A stretch of DNA of 64,000 nucleotides from Trinickia sp. Y13 (GCF_029522115.1 NZ_JAKWFK010000009.1:62001-126000); one strand, 5' to 3'; numbered from the stretch's first letter, positions 26,944 through 36,192 are shown. The notes: generated from the letters alone by a model not told the origin. Numbers and translations: made by a program.

Positions 26944-27123
26944 ATGTCCATGTCCCGCAGCGAGCGCGTTCGGTTTCACACGCCGGAGCCCGACCCTCCC
27001 ATTCCTCCCCCGAAAGAGCCGCCGACTCCAGGCCCAGTCCCAGAGCGGGATCCGCCTGAGCCGGGCCATCCCCCGATCGGCGATCCCCCGTCGATTCCCC
27101 CGGACGTTGCGCAAATGTACTGA
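26944..27123 (+). CDS. Proline-rich 59-residue protein
   Basis: Short protein beginning MSMSRSERVRFHTPEP and then almost wholly Pro, Glu, Gly and Asp in PP-containing steps (PPIPPPKEPPTPGP), ending DVAQMY. About one third of residues are proline, so it should be extended and unfolded. Proline-rich peptides of this size are common in Burkholderia but have no assigned role. A sigma-54 promoter lies just upstream, so expression is probably conditional. GAGG lies 12 bases before the ATG. Confidence 0.7.
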   Translation: MSMSRSERVRFHTPEPDPPIPPPKEPPTPGPVPERDPPEPGHPPIGDPPSIPPDVAQMY

Positions 27124-27260
27124 TCGTATGAACAAGGGTGCCAGGGGGCGCAGAGTGTATCGGTTACAAATCTGACGCAATTGTTACCGCGCGAACCGTC
27201 ACCAGGCAGCCTAAACTTAATTACTTTCCCTGCCATTCGCCTGCTCTTGGAGATCGTTCC

Positions 27261-27479
27261 ATGAGACACCCCGCGTTGCGGCGCTCGGCGCGCCATGCGC
27301 ACAAGCGCGAAGCAAAGAACGGCGGCGTTTTTCCCGCTCCCTCGACGTCGTCGCAGGACCCCACGGCCCAGAACCGCGCCGCGCCCGGTTCGCCGGCTGA
27401 CGGCGAACAGAACCAAGGCGGTGCACGCGCGGAAGGACTCGACTATCAGCGCGATTTGGGCTCCGAGCAAGACGCGTAG
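27261..27479 (+). CDS. Small hydrophilic hypothetical protein
   Basis: 72 residues, strongly charged and disordered: a basic start (MRHPALRRSARHAHKRE) and a Ser/Gln/Glu-rich remainder ending in DLGSEQDA. No family recognised. GGAG lies eight bases upstream of the ATG, supporting a real start. It sits between the proline-rich gene and otsA; no sigma-54 site was found directly in front of it. Confidence 0.6.
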   Translation: MRHPALRRSARHAHKREAKNGGVFPAPSTSSQDPTAQNRAAPGSPADGEQNQGGARAEGLDYQRDLGSEQDA

Positions 27480-27673
27480 CCCCGTCGCTCGGAGACGCTG
27501 TCCAATGGGCGCGCCGGGGCGCGGTCTCGTCTGCGCACGCCCTATTTCGAACGCGGGCGAATAACTGCAACTTCCCAGTGCGCGTAGCCTTTGCTACGTG
27601 CGCTCGCTTCGTTGCAGCCTCCTTCCCGAGGGGGGGAGGCATCAATGCCATTGCATTGCTCCGACGTTTATCG

Positions 27674-27688
27674 CGGCACGCACCTTGC
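27674..27688 (+). promoter_or_regulatory. Sigma-54 promoter upstream of otsA
   Basis: CGGCACG-CACC-TTGC matches the consensus in all but the first base, with the correct GG-N10-GC spacing, and ends 73 bp before the otsA start. Confidence 0.7.
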
Positions 27689-27760
27689 GTACGAGATGTC
27701 GGGCGACGGCGAGAAGATTCGCCGCGCAGAAAAATGCCAACCGAAGAGGTGGAGCCGCCA

Positions 27761-29182
27761 ATGAGCAGACTTATCGTGGTGTCAAACCGCGTCGCGCCGA
27801 CGCAGGAGGGCCGCCCCGCGGCAGGGGGGCTCGCGATCGGCGTGCTGGACGCCTTGAAGGAAACCGGGGGCGTCTGGTTCGGATGGAGTGGGGAAATCGT
27901 GGGCGAAGCGCAGTCCCCCTCCATCGACGTGCAGGGCAAGGTCACATACGCAACCGTCGGTCTGACGAGGCGCGATTACGATCAGTACTACAGAGGATTT
28001 TCGAACGCGACTTTATGGCCGACGTTTCACTATCGCACTGACTTATCGCGCTACGATCGCCAGGAATACGCCGGCTACTTGCGTGTGAACGCGACGCTGG
28101 CAAAGCAGTTGAAAGCGATGCTGCGCCCGGACGACATCATCTGGGTTCACGACTATCACCTTTTGCCGTTCGCGCGCGCGTTGCGCGATATCGGAGTGAC
28201 CAATCCCATCGGGTTCTTCCTGCATATTCCTTTCCCTGTTCCCGAGATGCTGCGCACGGTGCCGCCGCATGAGGAGCTCGTCAAGGCGATGTGCAGTTAC
28301 GATGTGATCGGCTTTCAAACGCAAGCCGATAGGCAATCGTTCGTCGACTACGTGGAACGCGGCGGATTCGGTACCGCCAGCGACGACGGCATGATCCACG
28401 CGTTCGGTCGCGTATTGAAAGTGGGCGCCTACCCGATCGGCATCTATCCCGACGCCATCGCCAAAGCGGCTCAACAATTCTCCGATCGCAAGCCCGTGGG
28501 CACGCTGCGCGATGCGATGCGCGGACGGCGCATCATCATGAGCGTCGATCGCCTCGACTATTCGAAGGGGCTCGTCGAGCGCTTTCAAGCGTTCGAGCGT
28601 TTGCTGCTCGGCTCGCCGCATTGGCATGGGCGAGTCTCGCTCGTGCAGATCGCTCCGCCGACCCGTTCCGACGTGCAGACTTACCAGCGGATTCGCCAGA
28701 CGCTGGAGGGCGAAGCGGGCCGCATCAACGGTCGCTTTGCGCAGCTCGATTGGACGCCGATCCAATACCTGAATCGTAAATACGAACGCAACCTGCTGAT
28801 GGCGCTGTTCCGCCTCTCGCAGGTGGGCTACGTCACACCGTTGCGCGACGGTATGAATCTCGTCGCCAAGGAATACGTCGCGTCGCAAGATCCGGAAGAT
28901 CCGGGCGTGCTCGTGCTCTCGCAGTTTGCGGGCGCCGCGGAGCAATTGCCGGGCGCGCTCGTCGTCAATCCGTTCGACCTCACGCAAATGGCCGAGGCGC
29001 TCGAGCGCGCGCTGTCGTTGCCGCTCGAAGATCGCAAGGCTCGCCACGCGGACATGATGGCGATGCTGCGGTCAAATGACTTGTCGACTTGGCGCGATGC
29101 GTTCTTGGTCGACCTACGGCGCGTCACGAGTGCGGCGTCGGTCACGCGAAAGGCCGTCAAACTCGCCGATATCGCCGCGTGA
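27761..29182 (+). CDS. otsA: Trehalose-6-phosphate synthase
   Basis: 473-residue GT20 glycosyltransferase joining UDP-glucose and glucose-6-phosphate to trehalose-6-phosphate, a step in making a stress protectant. It begins [12 protein letters not shown], has the AGGLAIGV loop, the HDYHLLPFA segment near residue 130, DRLDYSKGL and a C-terminal [15 protein letters not shown] nucleotide-sugar site. The start is ATG with GGAG eight bases upstream. No otsB phosphatase gene is adjacent. The sigma-54 promoter upstream suggests control by the local activators. Confidence 0.95.
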   Translation: MSRLIVVSNRVAPTQEGRPAAGGLAIGVLDALKETGGVWFGWSGEIVGEAQSPSIDVQGKVTYATVGLTRRDYDQYYRGFSNATLWPTFHYRTDLSRYDRQEYAGYLRVNATLAKQLKAMLRPDDIIWVHDYHLLPFARALRDIGVTNPIGFFLHIPFPVPEMLRTVPPHEELVKAMCSYDVIGFQTQADRQSFVDYVERGGFGTASDDGMIHAFGRVLKVGAYPIGIYPDAIAKAAQQFSDRKPVGTLRDAMRGRRIIMSVDRLDYSKGLVERFQAFERLLLGSPHWHGRVSLVQIAPPTRSDVQTYQRIRQTLEGEAGRINGRFAQLDWTPIQYLNRKYERNLLMALFRLSQVGYVTPLRDGMNLVAKEYVASQDPEDPGVLVLSQFAGAAEQLPGALVVNPFDLTQMAEALERALSLPLEDRKARHADMMAMLRSNDLSTWRDAFLVDLRRVTSAASVTRKAVKLADIAA

Positions 29183-29256
29183 GCGGCACGGCTTGATCGC
29201 GTCAAGGCAGGCGAAAGCGAGTCTCCTTGACGCAGGTCGCTACGATCGAAAGCACG

Positions 29257-29277
29257 AGGCCGGCATGTAGCCGGCCT
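29257..29277. terminator. Terminator hairpin between convergent otsA and rpoN
   Basis: AGGCCGGC-atgta-GCCGGCCT followed by TGATT; the 8-bp perfect stem sits in the 100-bp gap between two convergent genes and can serve both. Confidence 0.75.
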
Positions 29278-29284
29278 TGATTCG

Positions 29285-30781
29285 TCAAGCCTGCCGACGC
29301 AGTTGCGCGGGCGGCACCTTGAGCAAGTTGCGATACTTCGCCACGGTGCGGCGCGCGACGATCATGCCTTCTTGCGAGAGCATCTTCGCGAGCGCGACAT
29401 CGGAGAGCGGGTTGCGTACGTCTTCCTGTTCGATCATCTCCTTGATCAAGGCACGCACCGCGGCGGCCGAACAGCGGCCGCCCGTCTCGGTTGCCAATTC
29501 GCGGGGGAAGAAGTGACGGAATTCGAAGATGCCGCGCGGCGTGGCCATGTACTTGTTGCTCGATGCGCGCGAGACGGTCGATTCGTGCAGGCCCAGTTCT
29601 TCGGCGAGCTTGCTCAAGACGAGCGGCTTCAGCGCGATCTCTCCGTAATCGAAAAAGGCCTTTTGATAAGAGACGATGCACTGCGCTACGCGCTGGATCG
29701 TCGTGAACCGTTGTTCTGCGTTGCGCAGCAACCAGCGCGCTTCCTGCAATTGCTGCGCGAGCGGCGAACCGGCTCCGCCCGATTGCGCGAATAGCTCGGC
29801 ATACACGCGATGAATCCGCGCGCGCGGCAGCACCGCCGGGTTGATCGTGGCCACCCAGCGTCCCTTGACGCGGCGCACGATGACATCGGGGATCACATAG
29901 TTGTCGTCGGCGCGCGCATAGAACTGCCCAGGCTTCGGATCGAGCCGGCGCACGAGGGCGCAAGCTTTGCGCAGTTCTTCTGCGGAACAACCCAGTTGCT
30001 TTTGCAGCTCTGCATGCTCGCGCCGCGCGAGCCGCTCGAGGTGATGCTGAACGATCTCGAGCGCGGCGGCGCGTCCCGGCGTTTCGGCAGGCATCGCGTC
30101 GAGCTGCAGGCTCAAGCATTCCGAGAGCGAGCGCGCGCCTACGCCCGGGCGGTCCAGCGTCTGCACGAGACGCAGCGCCACGCGCAATTCTTCTTCGCTA
30201 AGCGGGGGATCAGCCTCGAAGGCGCTCGCCAATTCATCGAGCGATTCGCGCAGATAACCGTCGTCGTCGAGCGCCTCGATCACGATCTGCGCCGCTGCGC
30301 GATCGCGCTCGCTCAACGGATACAGATGCAAAAGGCTATGCAGATGCTCATGCATCGTCGGCTGGGCATGCGCCCATGCGCCCGGATCGACATCGTCCGA
30401 ATCGCTGTTGTTGCGCGAGGCCGAGCGGGTGGTCCAATCTTGGCCGAAATCGCCAATGGGATCGTCGCCGGGAGAGGCGCTCGTCACTTCCGAGTTGCCC
30501 ACCCCTTCGTACGAGTCGACGACGTCCGACGCCGGTGCGGCATCGGCAGCGACGCCAGACTCCAAAGGCGCGGCCCCGTCGTGCTCGTGCGCCCCGTTCG
30601 CTGTCGATTCGGCTTCTTCGACGATCGGATCGTCATATTCGAGGAATGGATTGTTGTCGAGCGCCTGACGCAATTCGTGCTGAAACTCCAGCGACGACAA
30701 CTGCAACAGCCTCACCGATTGTTGCAGACGCGGCGTGAGCGCGACGTGTTGTTTGCTGCGCAATTCTAAAGTCGGCGGCAT
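29285..30781 (-). CDS. rpoN: RNA polymerase sigma-54 factor
   Basis: 498-residue sigma-54. The N-terminal activator-interacting region is Gln/Leu-rich ([18 protein letters not shown]), followed by an acidic linker (about 50-150), the core-binding region, the helix-turn-helix and the RpoN box ARRTVAKYR about 20 residues from the end. The start [12 protein letters not shown] matches family N-termini; the frame is open for 102 more codons upstream without family resemblance. It is isolated from lptB, hpf and ptsN, the usual neighbours of the housekeeping copy, so it is probably a second rpoN. Two activators and three -24/-12 promoters lie within 7 kb. Confidence 0.94.
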   Translation of the reverse strand: MPPTLELRSKQHVALTPRLQQSVRLLQLSSLEFQHELRQALDNNPFLEYDDPIVEEAESTANGAHEHDGAAPLESGVAADAAPASDVVDSYEGVGNSEVTSASPGDDPIGDFGQDWTTRSASRNNSDSDDVDPGAWAHAQPTMHEHLHSLLHLYPLSERDRAAAQIVIEALDDDGYLRESLDELASAFEADPPLSEEELRVALRLVQTLDRPGVGARSLSECLSLQLDAMPAETPGRAAALEIVQHHLERLARREHAELQKQLGCSAEELRKACALVRRLDPKPGQFYARADDNYVIPDVIVRRVKGRWVATINPAVLPRARIHRVYAELFAQSGGAGSPLAQQLQEARWLLRNAEQRFTTIQRVAQCIVSYQKAFFDYGEIALKPLVLSKLAEELGLHESTVSRASSNKYMATPRGIFEFRHFFPRELATETGGRCSAAAVRALIKEMIEQEDVRNPLSDVALAKMLSQEGMIVARRTVAKYRNLLKVPPAQLRRQA

Positions 30782-31105
30782 AGCGAATTGTCCAGTGGAA
30801 TAGTCCTGGGGTTTAAGCAATGCCCATACCAAGTGTTGCCGCGCGGGGCCAGCGCGCGATTGGACGGCGCACGGAGCATGCCCACCATGCCTTGCGGCGG
30901 CACGTTTTACAGGGCGCTGTGCAAAAAGCGTGGCGCCCTTTGCTGCATATGCGTCAGATCCCACGGCCGCCCGTCCGCTCGCGGGCGAGGCAAGAGGGCA
31001 TGCTCCTTGCGGACGCTCGAAGTACGGGTCGAAACGCGGTTCGGTAGGCCTTCCCGGTCGCCCCGCACGCTCGGCAATTCCTTCCATCTTTGAGCAGGAG
31101 AAATC
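30782..31105. other. Divergent promoter region between rpoN and BON gene
   Basis: 324 bp with no supportable gene. A TGGCGCC...TGC string at about 30930 resembles a sigma-54 site but has the wrong spacing. Promoters for both divergent genes should lie here; no clear -35/-10 pair stands out. Confidence 0.45.
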
Positions 31106-31474
31106 GTGAAGACACTCCCACTACTCAAAATCGCCGCGATTGTTGGTTCCCTCGCACTTGCAGGCGGCGTCACGGCCCAGACCATGGCATCGTCCACTTC
31201 GAGCGCGTCCGCGCCCTCGAGCAGTTCCGAGTCGCTTGGGCAACACATCAGCGACGGCACCATCACCACGAAGGTGAAAGCGGCGCTGATGACGGCCAAG
31301 GACGTCAAGTCCACCCATATTCACGTGAAGACGCGACGCGGGACGGTGTGGCTCACCGGCACTGTGCCGACGAGCGACGAGAAGACGCGCGCGCAGCAGG
31401 TCGTCGAAGGCATCGACGGCGTCCATCGAGTGAAGAACCACCTGAAGGTGAGCGAAGCTGGCGCGTCGCAGTAA
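31106..31474 (+). CDS. BON-domain periplasmic protein
   Basis: 122 residues starting at GTG, with AGGAG eight bases upstream. A signal peptide (IAAIVGSLALAGGVTAQ) and a Ser-rich spacer precede a single BON domain (about 45-118) with ITTKVKAALM, THIHVKTRRGTVWLTGTV and VEGIDGVHRVKNHLKV. BON proteins such as OsmY are periplasmic, stress-related and thought to bind membranes; the exact role here is unknown. Its stop is one base from the stop of the convergent transporter gene. Confidence 0.88.
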   Translation: MKTLPLLKIAAIVGSLALAGGVTAQTMASSTSSASAPSSSSESLGQHISDGTITTKVKAALMTAKDVKSTHIHVKTRRGTVWLTGTVPTSDEKTRAQQVVEGIDGVHRVKNHLKVSEAGASQ

Positions 31475-31475
31475 G

Positions 31476-32837
31476 CTATTTCACAGCGCTGGGCGTGCGC
31501 AGGCGCATCAAGCTCACGACCGAGGCGAGCCCCGCAACGGCTGCGGCAACGACGAGCGCGAGCATGGGCCCGCGCTCGGGCGATAGACCGAAGATCAGTG
31601 CGACGAGGGCAGCGCCGACCGTTTGGCCCGTCAATCTCGCGGTGCCCAGCATGCCGCTCGCGCCGCCGCTGCGCTCGCGCGGCGCGGCGGCGAGCATCTG
31701 CCGGTTGTTGGGCGACTGAAACATGCCGAAGCCCGCGCCGCACAGCGCCATGCGCCAGGCGATATCGAACGCGCTCGGGTGCGCCCCGACGGTGGCGAGC
31801 AGTGCGAGGCCGAGCGTTAGCGCGAGCAGTCCGATGCCGCCGAGCACCCCTGCCGAATACCGATCGGAGAGCACGCCCGCAAGGGGCGCGGCGAAGATGA
31901 TCGCAAACGGCCACGGTGTGATCAAGAGGCCCGTCTCGACCTGATCGAAGCCGAACACGCTTTGGAACAAGAAGGGCAGCGACACGTAGGCGAGCATCTG
32001 CGCACAGAACGAGCAGACCGACGTGGCAATGGACAGCGCAAACACCGGGATCTTGAGCAGGTCGATCGGCAGCAGCGGCGCTGTGCGGGTCAACTGACGC
32101 CGCACGAACACGTAGCCGACCAATATCAAGCAGAGCGTTTGGACGATGAGCCAAACGCTCGCTTCTCCATGACCGAGGCCGTCGATCGTAAAGATCAGCA
32201 GGCCGAACACGACCGCATTCATCACGGCGCTCAACAGATCGTACGGCGCGTCGTGCCCGGGGTTCGTCGGTAGCGCACGGCCGGCCCCGATGACGGCGGC
32301 GATGCCGATCGGCACGTTGATCGCGAAGAGCCAGGGCCACGACGCGACCGACAAGATGGCCGAAGCGACCGTCGGCCCGACAGCGGACGCGATCGCAACG
32401 ACCATCGCGTTGATCGCGACGCCGCGGCCGAGCATATTGGCGGGATAGATGGCGCGAACCAGCGCCGTGTTCACACTCATGATTCCGGCGGCGCCGAAGC
32501 CCTGAGCGACGCGCACGAGGGCGAGCGCCGGTAGCGAATTGGCGAGCGCACACCCCAGCGAGGCGAGCGTGAACAAAGCGAGGCCCGCCATATAAATGCG
32601 CCGGTAGCCGATGCGGTCGCCAAGCGACGCGAGCGGCAACAGGGAGATCGTGATGGACAACTGGTAGGCGTTGACGATCCAGATCGACGCGGAAGCGCTT
32701 GCGCGCAGATCCCGCGCGATGGTTGGCAGGGCGACGTTGGCGATCGCGCCATCGAGCACGGCGAGCGTGATGCCGAGCGCGATGACGACGATCGCCCAAT
32801 AGCGTTGGGGGACGGGAAGGCCTTGTTCTACTTCCAT
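31476..32837 (-). CDS. MFS drug-efflux-type transporter (DHA2/EmrB-QacA class)
   Basis: 453-residue inner-membrane transporter with about 12-14 predicted spans. Motifs: LDGAIANVALPTIARDL in the first helix (motif D-like), GDRIGYRRIYMAG (motif A) and FGMFQSPNNRQML late in the chain. Proton-driven export of small toxic compounds is likely from the family; the substrate is not evident. Monocistronic; no regulator gene adjacent. Confidence 0.88.
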   Translation of the reverse strand: MEVEQGLPVPQRYWAIVVIALGITLAVLDGAIANVALPTIARDLRASASASIWIVNAYQLSITISLLPLASLGDRIGYRRIYMAGLALFTLASLGCALANSLPALALVRVAQGFGAAGIMSVNTALVRAIYPANMLGRGVAINAMVVAIASAVGPTVASAILSVASWPWLFAINVPIGIAAVIGAGRALPTNPGHDAPYDLLSAVMNAVVFGLLIFTIDGLGHGEASVWLIVQTLCLILVGYVFVRRQLTRTAPLLPIDLLKIPVFALSIATSVCSFCAQMLAYVSLPFLFQSVFGFDQVETGLLITPWPFAIIFAAPLAGVLSDRYSAGVLGGIGLLALTLGLALLATVGAHPSAFDIAWRMALCGAGFGMFQSPNNRQMLAAAPRERSGGASGMLGTARLTGQTVGAALVALIFGLSPERGPMLALVVAAAVAGLASVVSLMRLRTPSAVK

Positions 32838-33037
32838 CGGGGATGGGCTCGCTTTGCTACGCTGGGGGCTAGGGCCTGAACAGGGCCGAGCCTTCGCATT
32901 CTAAGCATGAACCGGCCGATGTGCTTGCCGGCGCGTCGTTGCCGGGGCGGACGCGTTGGTTGCATCCGCAACGATCATGCCGAGCCGAACGATGGGGGGC
33001 GACGCGGGGCGGCCCGCATCGCCGAGAGGGCTGGGCC

Positions 33038-33547
33038 TCACTTCAACTCGTACAGCCCCGTGTACGTGGTCGAATCGATTTCGTTCAAATGCGTCATGAA
33101 GCGCGCGACGGCATTGGTCGTTTCCGGCGTGATCGGCAAGCGATCGACCTTCATCGCGTGCAAGCGGAAGATGTAGCGATGGGGCGTGTCGCCGCGCGGG
33201 GGCGCGGCGCCGCCGAAGCCTTGCGTGCCGTAGTCGTTGCGCACTTGAATCGCACCGGCGGGCAGCAGCGAGCCGTCCGCCTTGCCCGCGCCGAGCGGCA
33301 GCGAACGGGCATCGGCCGGGATGTTGACGACGACCCAGTGCCAGAAGCCGCTGCCGGTGGGCGCGTCGGGATCGTACACGGTCAGCGCGAAGCTTTTCGT
33401 ATCTTCGGGCGGCGCTTCCCATTGCAGAGCCGGCGACAGGTTGCCGCCGTCGCCGTCGACGCCGAACGATTTGTCGTTGCACTCCTGTGCTTTCGGCATG
33501 AAGCCGTTGATGGGAAAGTCGTCTGACCAGATTCTGAATTCAGCCAT
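33038..33547 (-). CDS. YbhB/YbcL family (PEBP-like) protein
   Basis: 169-residue phosphatidylethanolamine-binding-protein-like fold. It has LTVYDPDAPTGSGFWHWVV (the conserved DPDAP...W/H ligand site) and PPRGDTPHRYIF. Bacterial members have no firmly known role. The start MAEFRIWSDDF has the strong ribosome site AAGGAGG; a longer upstream frame is rejected. Monocistronic. Confidence 0.92.
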   Translation of the reverse strand: MAEFRIWSDDFPINGFMPKAQECNDKSFGVDGDGGNLSPALQWEAPPEDTKSFALTVYDPDAPTGSGFWHWVVVNIPADARSLPLGAGKADGSLLPAGAIQVRNDYGTQGFGGAAPPRGDTPHRYIFRLHAMKVDRLPITPETTNAVARFMTHLNEIDSTTYTGLYELK

Positions 33548-33846
33548 CGGATGCCTCCTTTTCTTGAAGGGTTCAACGGTGCAGCACGATGTGCCGCGTG
33601 GCGGCGTGCGAGCCGAGTGTATCACCGCGGTTTGAATCGCTCGCTGCGGCACGTCGGCTTCGAAGACGACAGCGCCACGGGCTATAGCAGCACGCGCGAG
33701 TCAACGGCATCGAGTGGGAGTCGTTCTCCGCGAAGGAGCAGGACGAAAGGATCGTCGCCGCATACGGCGAAGCGGCTTACGCGCCCGCCGGCGCGAGCGT
33801 CAGCCCAGACTGACGCAGCGCGGCCGGCGAGGCGGCGTCGGGCATG

Positions 33847-34764
33847 TCAGCCTTCGCCGCGCAGCTTGCGCAAGCGCCAGATGAGGCTCGAGGTGTCGAA
33901 GCGATTGCCGCCGAGGGCCTGCACGTCGCTGTAGTACTGATCGACGAGCGCCGTGACCGGCAGCGGCGCGCCGTTGCGCTTGGCTTCGTCGAGGCAGAAA
34001 CCGAGGTCTTTGCGCATCCAATCGACAGCGAAGCCGAAATCGTATTCGTTTTGGATCATCGTCTTGCCGCGATTGTCCATTTGCCAGCTCGCGGCCGCGC
34101 CTTTGCCGATGACTTCCAGCACGCGGGGCATATCGAGCCCGGCGCGTTCGCCGAAATAGATCGCCTCGGCCAGCCCCTGCACGAGGCCGGCGATGCAAAT
34201 CTGATTCACCATCTTCGTCAGTTGGCCTGCGCCTGCCGGGCCCAGGTGCGTGACGGCGACGGCGTAATGCTTGAGGACGGCGGCCGCGCGTTCGAAGGCC
34301 GGTGCATCGTCGCTGCCGCACATGATCGTGAGCTTGCCGTTTTGCGCGCCGGCTTGGCCGCCCGAGACGGGGGCGTCGATGAACGCGACGCCCTGAGCGC
34401 TCGCCGCCTGGGACAGCTCGCGGGCCACGTCGGCCGATGCCGTGGTGTGATCGGCCAATACGGCGCCTCGCGCCATCCCAGCCAACGCGCCGTCCGGCCC
34501 TAACGTGACGCTGCGCAGGTCGTCGTCGTTGCCGACGCAGGCGAGCACGAGTTGCGCGCCGTCGGCCGCTTCGCGCGGCGTGGGCGCCGCACGGCCGCCG
34601 TATTGCGCGACCCACGCCTGCGCTTTCGCGTGGGTGCGGTTGTAGACGGTGACGTCGAATCCGGCTTTGGCCAAATGGCCAGCCATCGGATAGCCCATGA
34701 CGCCGAGGCCGATGAACGCGACGCGGCGAATCTCGTTGGCGGGAGAGGAAGTCGGCTCGCTCAC
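33847..34764 (-). CDS. NAD(P)-dependent beta-hydroxyacid dehydrogenase
   Basis: 305-residue member of the 3-hydroxyisobutyrate dehydrogenase/tartronate semialdehyde reductase family. Rossmann motif GLGVMG (19-24), substrate-binding DAPVSGGQAGA (about 130), and the catalytic Lys in GQLTKMVNQ (about 183). Which beta-hydroxyacid it uses is not shown. The 300 bp between it and the YbhB-like gene hold nothing I can support. Confidence 0.92.
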   Translation of the reverse strand: MSEPTSSPANEIRRVAFIGLGVMGYPMAGHLAKAGFDVTVYNRTHAKAQAWVAQYGGRAAPTPREAADGAQLVLACVGNDDDLRSVTLGPDGALAGMARGAVLADHTTASADVARELSQAASAQGVAFIDAPVSGGQAGAQNGKLTIMCGSDDAPAFERAAAVLKHYAVAVTHLGPAGAGQLTKMVNQICIAGLVQGLAEAIYFGERAGLDMPRVLEVIGKGAAASWQMDNRGKTMIQNEYDFGFAVDWMRKDLGFCLDEAKRNGAPLPVTALVDQYYSDVQALGGNRFDTSSLIWRLRKLRGEG

Positions 34765-34903
34765 GGCGGCTCCTTTCAGTGACTGAGTGGGGTGGGGGCC
34801 CTAATTATCGCAGCCCGATCGCGTTTTCGTGCGGCGGCGCATATTCGCGAACGGGCGCAGCGCGTCTAGAATGGAAACATCCCTGCGAACCGCGGAGGCC
34901 GCC

Positions 34904-35062
34904 ATGTTCGATTGGTCGATCGGATTCATGCTTGCGCTGGCGCTTTTCGCCTGTGCGGCGCTTGCCGTGGCGACGCGCTACCACACCGATCATCCCCTTG
35001 TCGATTTGCTGCGCTGGATGGATTCGCATCCTTGGTTCGACCGGCTGCATCATCGGCATTGA
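34904..35062 (+). CDS. Small membrane protein, 52 residues
   Basis: One hydrophobic span (IGFMLALALFACAALAVA, about 6-23) followed by a His/Asp/Trp-rich tail (RWMDSHPWFDRLHHRH). Function unknown; the histidines might bind metal, which is speculative. GGAGG lies six bases before the ATG, which supports this start over a longer frame from 34829. Confidence 0.65.
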   Translation: MFDWSIGFMLALALFACAALAVATRYHTDHPLVDLLRWMDSHPWFDRLHHRH

Positions 35063-35119
35063 CGGCCGCCGGCGCCGGGCGGCCTGCGCTCTGTCTTCCT
35101 ACCGGGGCTTTCGCAGCCG

Positions 35120-35500
35120 TCAGCCTTCCAGGTCGAGGTTCCCCAGCAGGATGAAGGGCTCGGCCTGCGAGCGTGTGGCCAAATCGAAATTACGCGCGAG
35201 TTGCCACGCGCGCAGCTTACGCGGCAGCGCTTCCAAGTAATGAGCGAATCGTGCCGGCCCACTGGGCTCGATCAGCGAAGCGATCTCGTACTCGTCCCAA
35301 GTCATATGAACGTTTAGCGGATGGCGCGCATCGCGCGCTCGTTCCGAAATGGGGGCGGTGACTTTGAGCGTGGTCGGATGATCGGGGCCGCCGTAGGGCT
35401 GGATTTCCACGTGGGCCAGGGGGCCGACGACGTTTCGGATCGCCTGCGCAATGTGGGGCGCGAATTCGGCGTCGAATCGGTGGGCTGTGATCGGGTTCAT
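35120..35500 (-). CDS. Hypothetical protein, DUF5594-like
   Basis: 126 residues with mixed alpha/beta composition (AHVEIQPYGGPDHPTTLKV, HVEW-like HMTWDEYEIA). It resembles, from memory, the Burkholderia-restricted DUF5594 family of unknown function; this has not been verified. The start MNPITAHRFDAEF has GGAAGCGCC upstream; a longer frame to 35674 lacks a ribosome site. Confidence 0.65.
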   Translation of the reverse strand: MNPITAHRFDAEFAPHIAQAIRNVVGPLAHVEIQPYGGPDHPTTLKVTAPISERARDARHPLNVHMTWDEYEIASLIEPSGPARFAHYLEALPRKLRAWQLARNFDLATRSQAEPFILLGNLDLEG

Positions 35501-35733
35501 GTGGCGCTTCCGTAACCGGTCGATGCTAGCACGGGGGGCGGGCTTGGTTCGTCCGGTTTTTTTGGGCGGAAGCGATCGTTCGGCGCATTTATCGAATACA
35601 AGAGCGGCGTGCGACGTCGCGCTCGGACTCGGCGATTTGCACGGCTCCTTCAACTCTCTTGTGTTTCGTATCAAATTTGGTACGCATCAATCACTTTGAA
35701 ATTTGCCGCCGCATCGGCGAGTCGGTCGAGCGA

Positions 35734-35868
35734 GTCCTTTTTGTTCGTTTCTATCGCGCCGCGAGCGGCAACGAGCCGGCGCGCGAGTGGCTGCGTGGTT
35801 TGGACGCGCATGATCGGAAAGTGATCGGTGACGACATCACTTCGCGACGCGTTGGGCGCGGAGTTTTG
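35734..35868 (+). pseudogene. Truncated RelE/HigB-type toxin remnant
   Basis: About 38 codons of a HigB-like toxin N-terminus remain: VLFVRFYRAASGNEP, AREWLRGLDAHDRKVIGDDI. The middle and C-terminal part, which carry the catalytic residues, are missing; the frame instead runs through about 15 unrelated codons straight into the antitoxin gene. The toxin is therefore inactive. Confidence 0.72.
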
Positions 35869-35886
35869 ACAGGAAGGAACGAGAAC

Positions 35887-36171
35887 ATGACAAACAAGCA
35901 CATTGGCAGCAGCTTCGACGATTTTCTCGCGGACGAAGGCCGGCTGGAGGAAGCGACGGCCGCGGCCATGAAGCGAATCATCACGTGGCAAATCGAACAG
36001 GAAATGAAAGCGCAGAAGCTGACGAAGACGGCGATGGCCGAACGCATGCATACGAGCCGCGCCGCGTTGAACCGGCTGCTCGACAAAGAGGACACGAGCT
36101 TGACGCTGATCACGTTGGCGAGCGCGCTGACCGCGTTGGGTAAGCGTATGGAGTTCAAGCTGGCGGCTTGA
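35887..36171 (+). CDS. HigA-like XRE-family antitoxin, toxin partner lost
   Basis: 94-residue DNA-binding protein with a helix-turn-helix of the XRE type (LTKTAMAERMHTSRAALNRLL) followed by DTSLTLITLASALTALG. In this family the protein neutralises a RelE/HigB toxin and represses its own operon. Here the toxin gene just upstream is truncated and is fused in frame to this one; the antitoxin's own ATG with GGAAC upstream remains usable. It ends 22 bp before the left end of the integrated element. Confidence 0.82.
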   Translation: MTNKHIGSSFDDFLADEGRLEEATAAAMKRIITWQIEQEMKAQKLTKTAMAERMHTSRAALNRLLDKEDTSLTLITLASALTALGKRMEFKLAA

Positions 36172-36192
36172 TCGGCGTGGCGGCGGCGCGTG

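Noticed and set aside
30925-30950. TGGCGCC...TGC as a fourth sigma-54 promoter near rpoN
   Set aside because: GG to GC spacing is 8 bp or falls out of register instead of 10.
33548-33846. Plus-strand frame between the YbhB-like and dehydrogenase genes
   Set aside because: Ser/Arg-rich with no ribosome site; looks non-coding.
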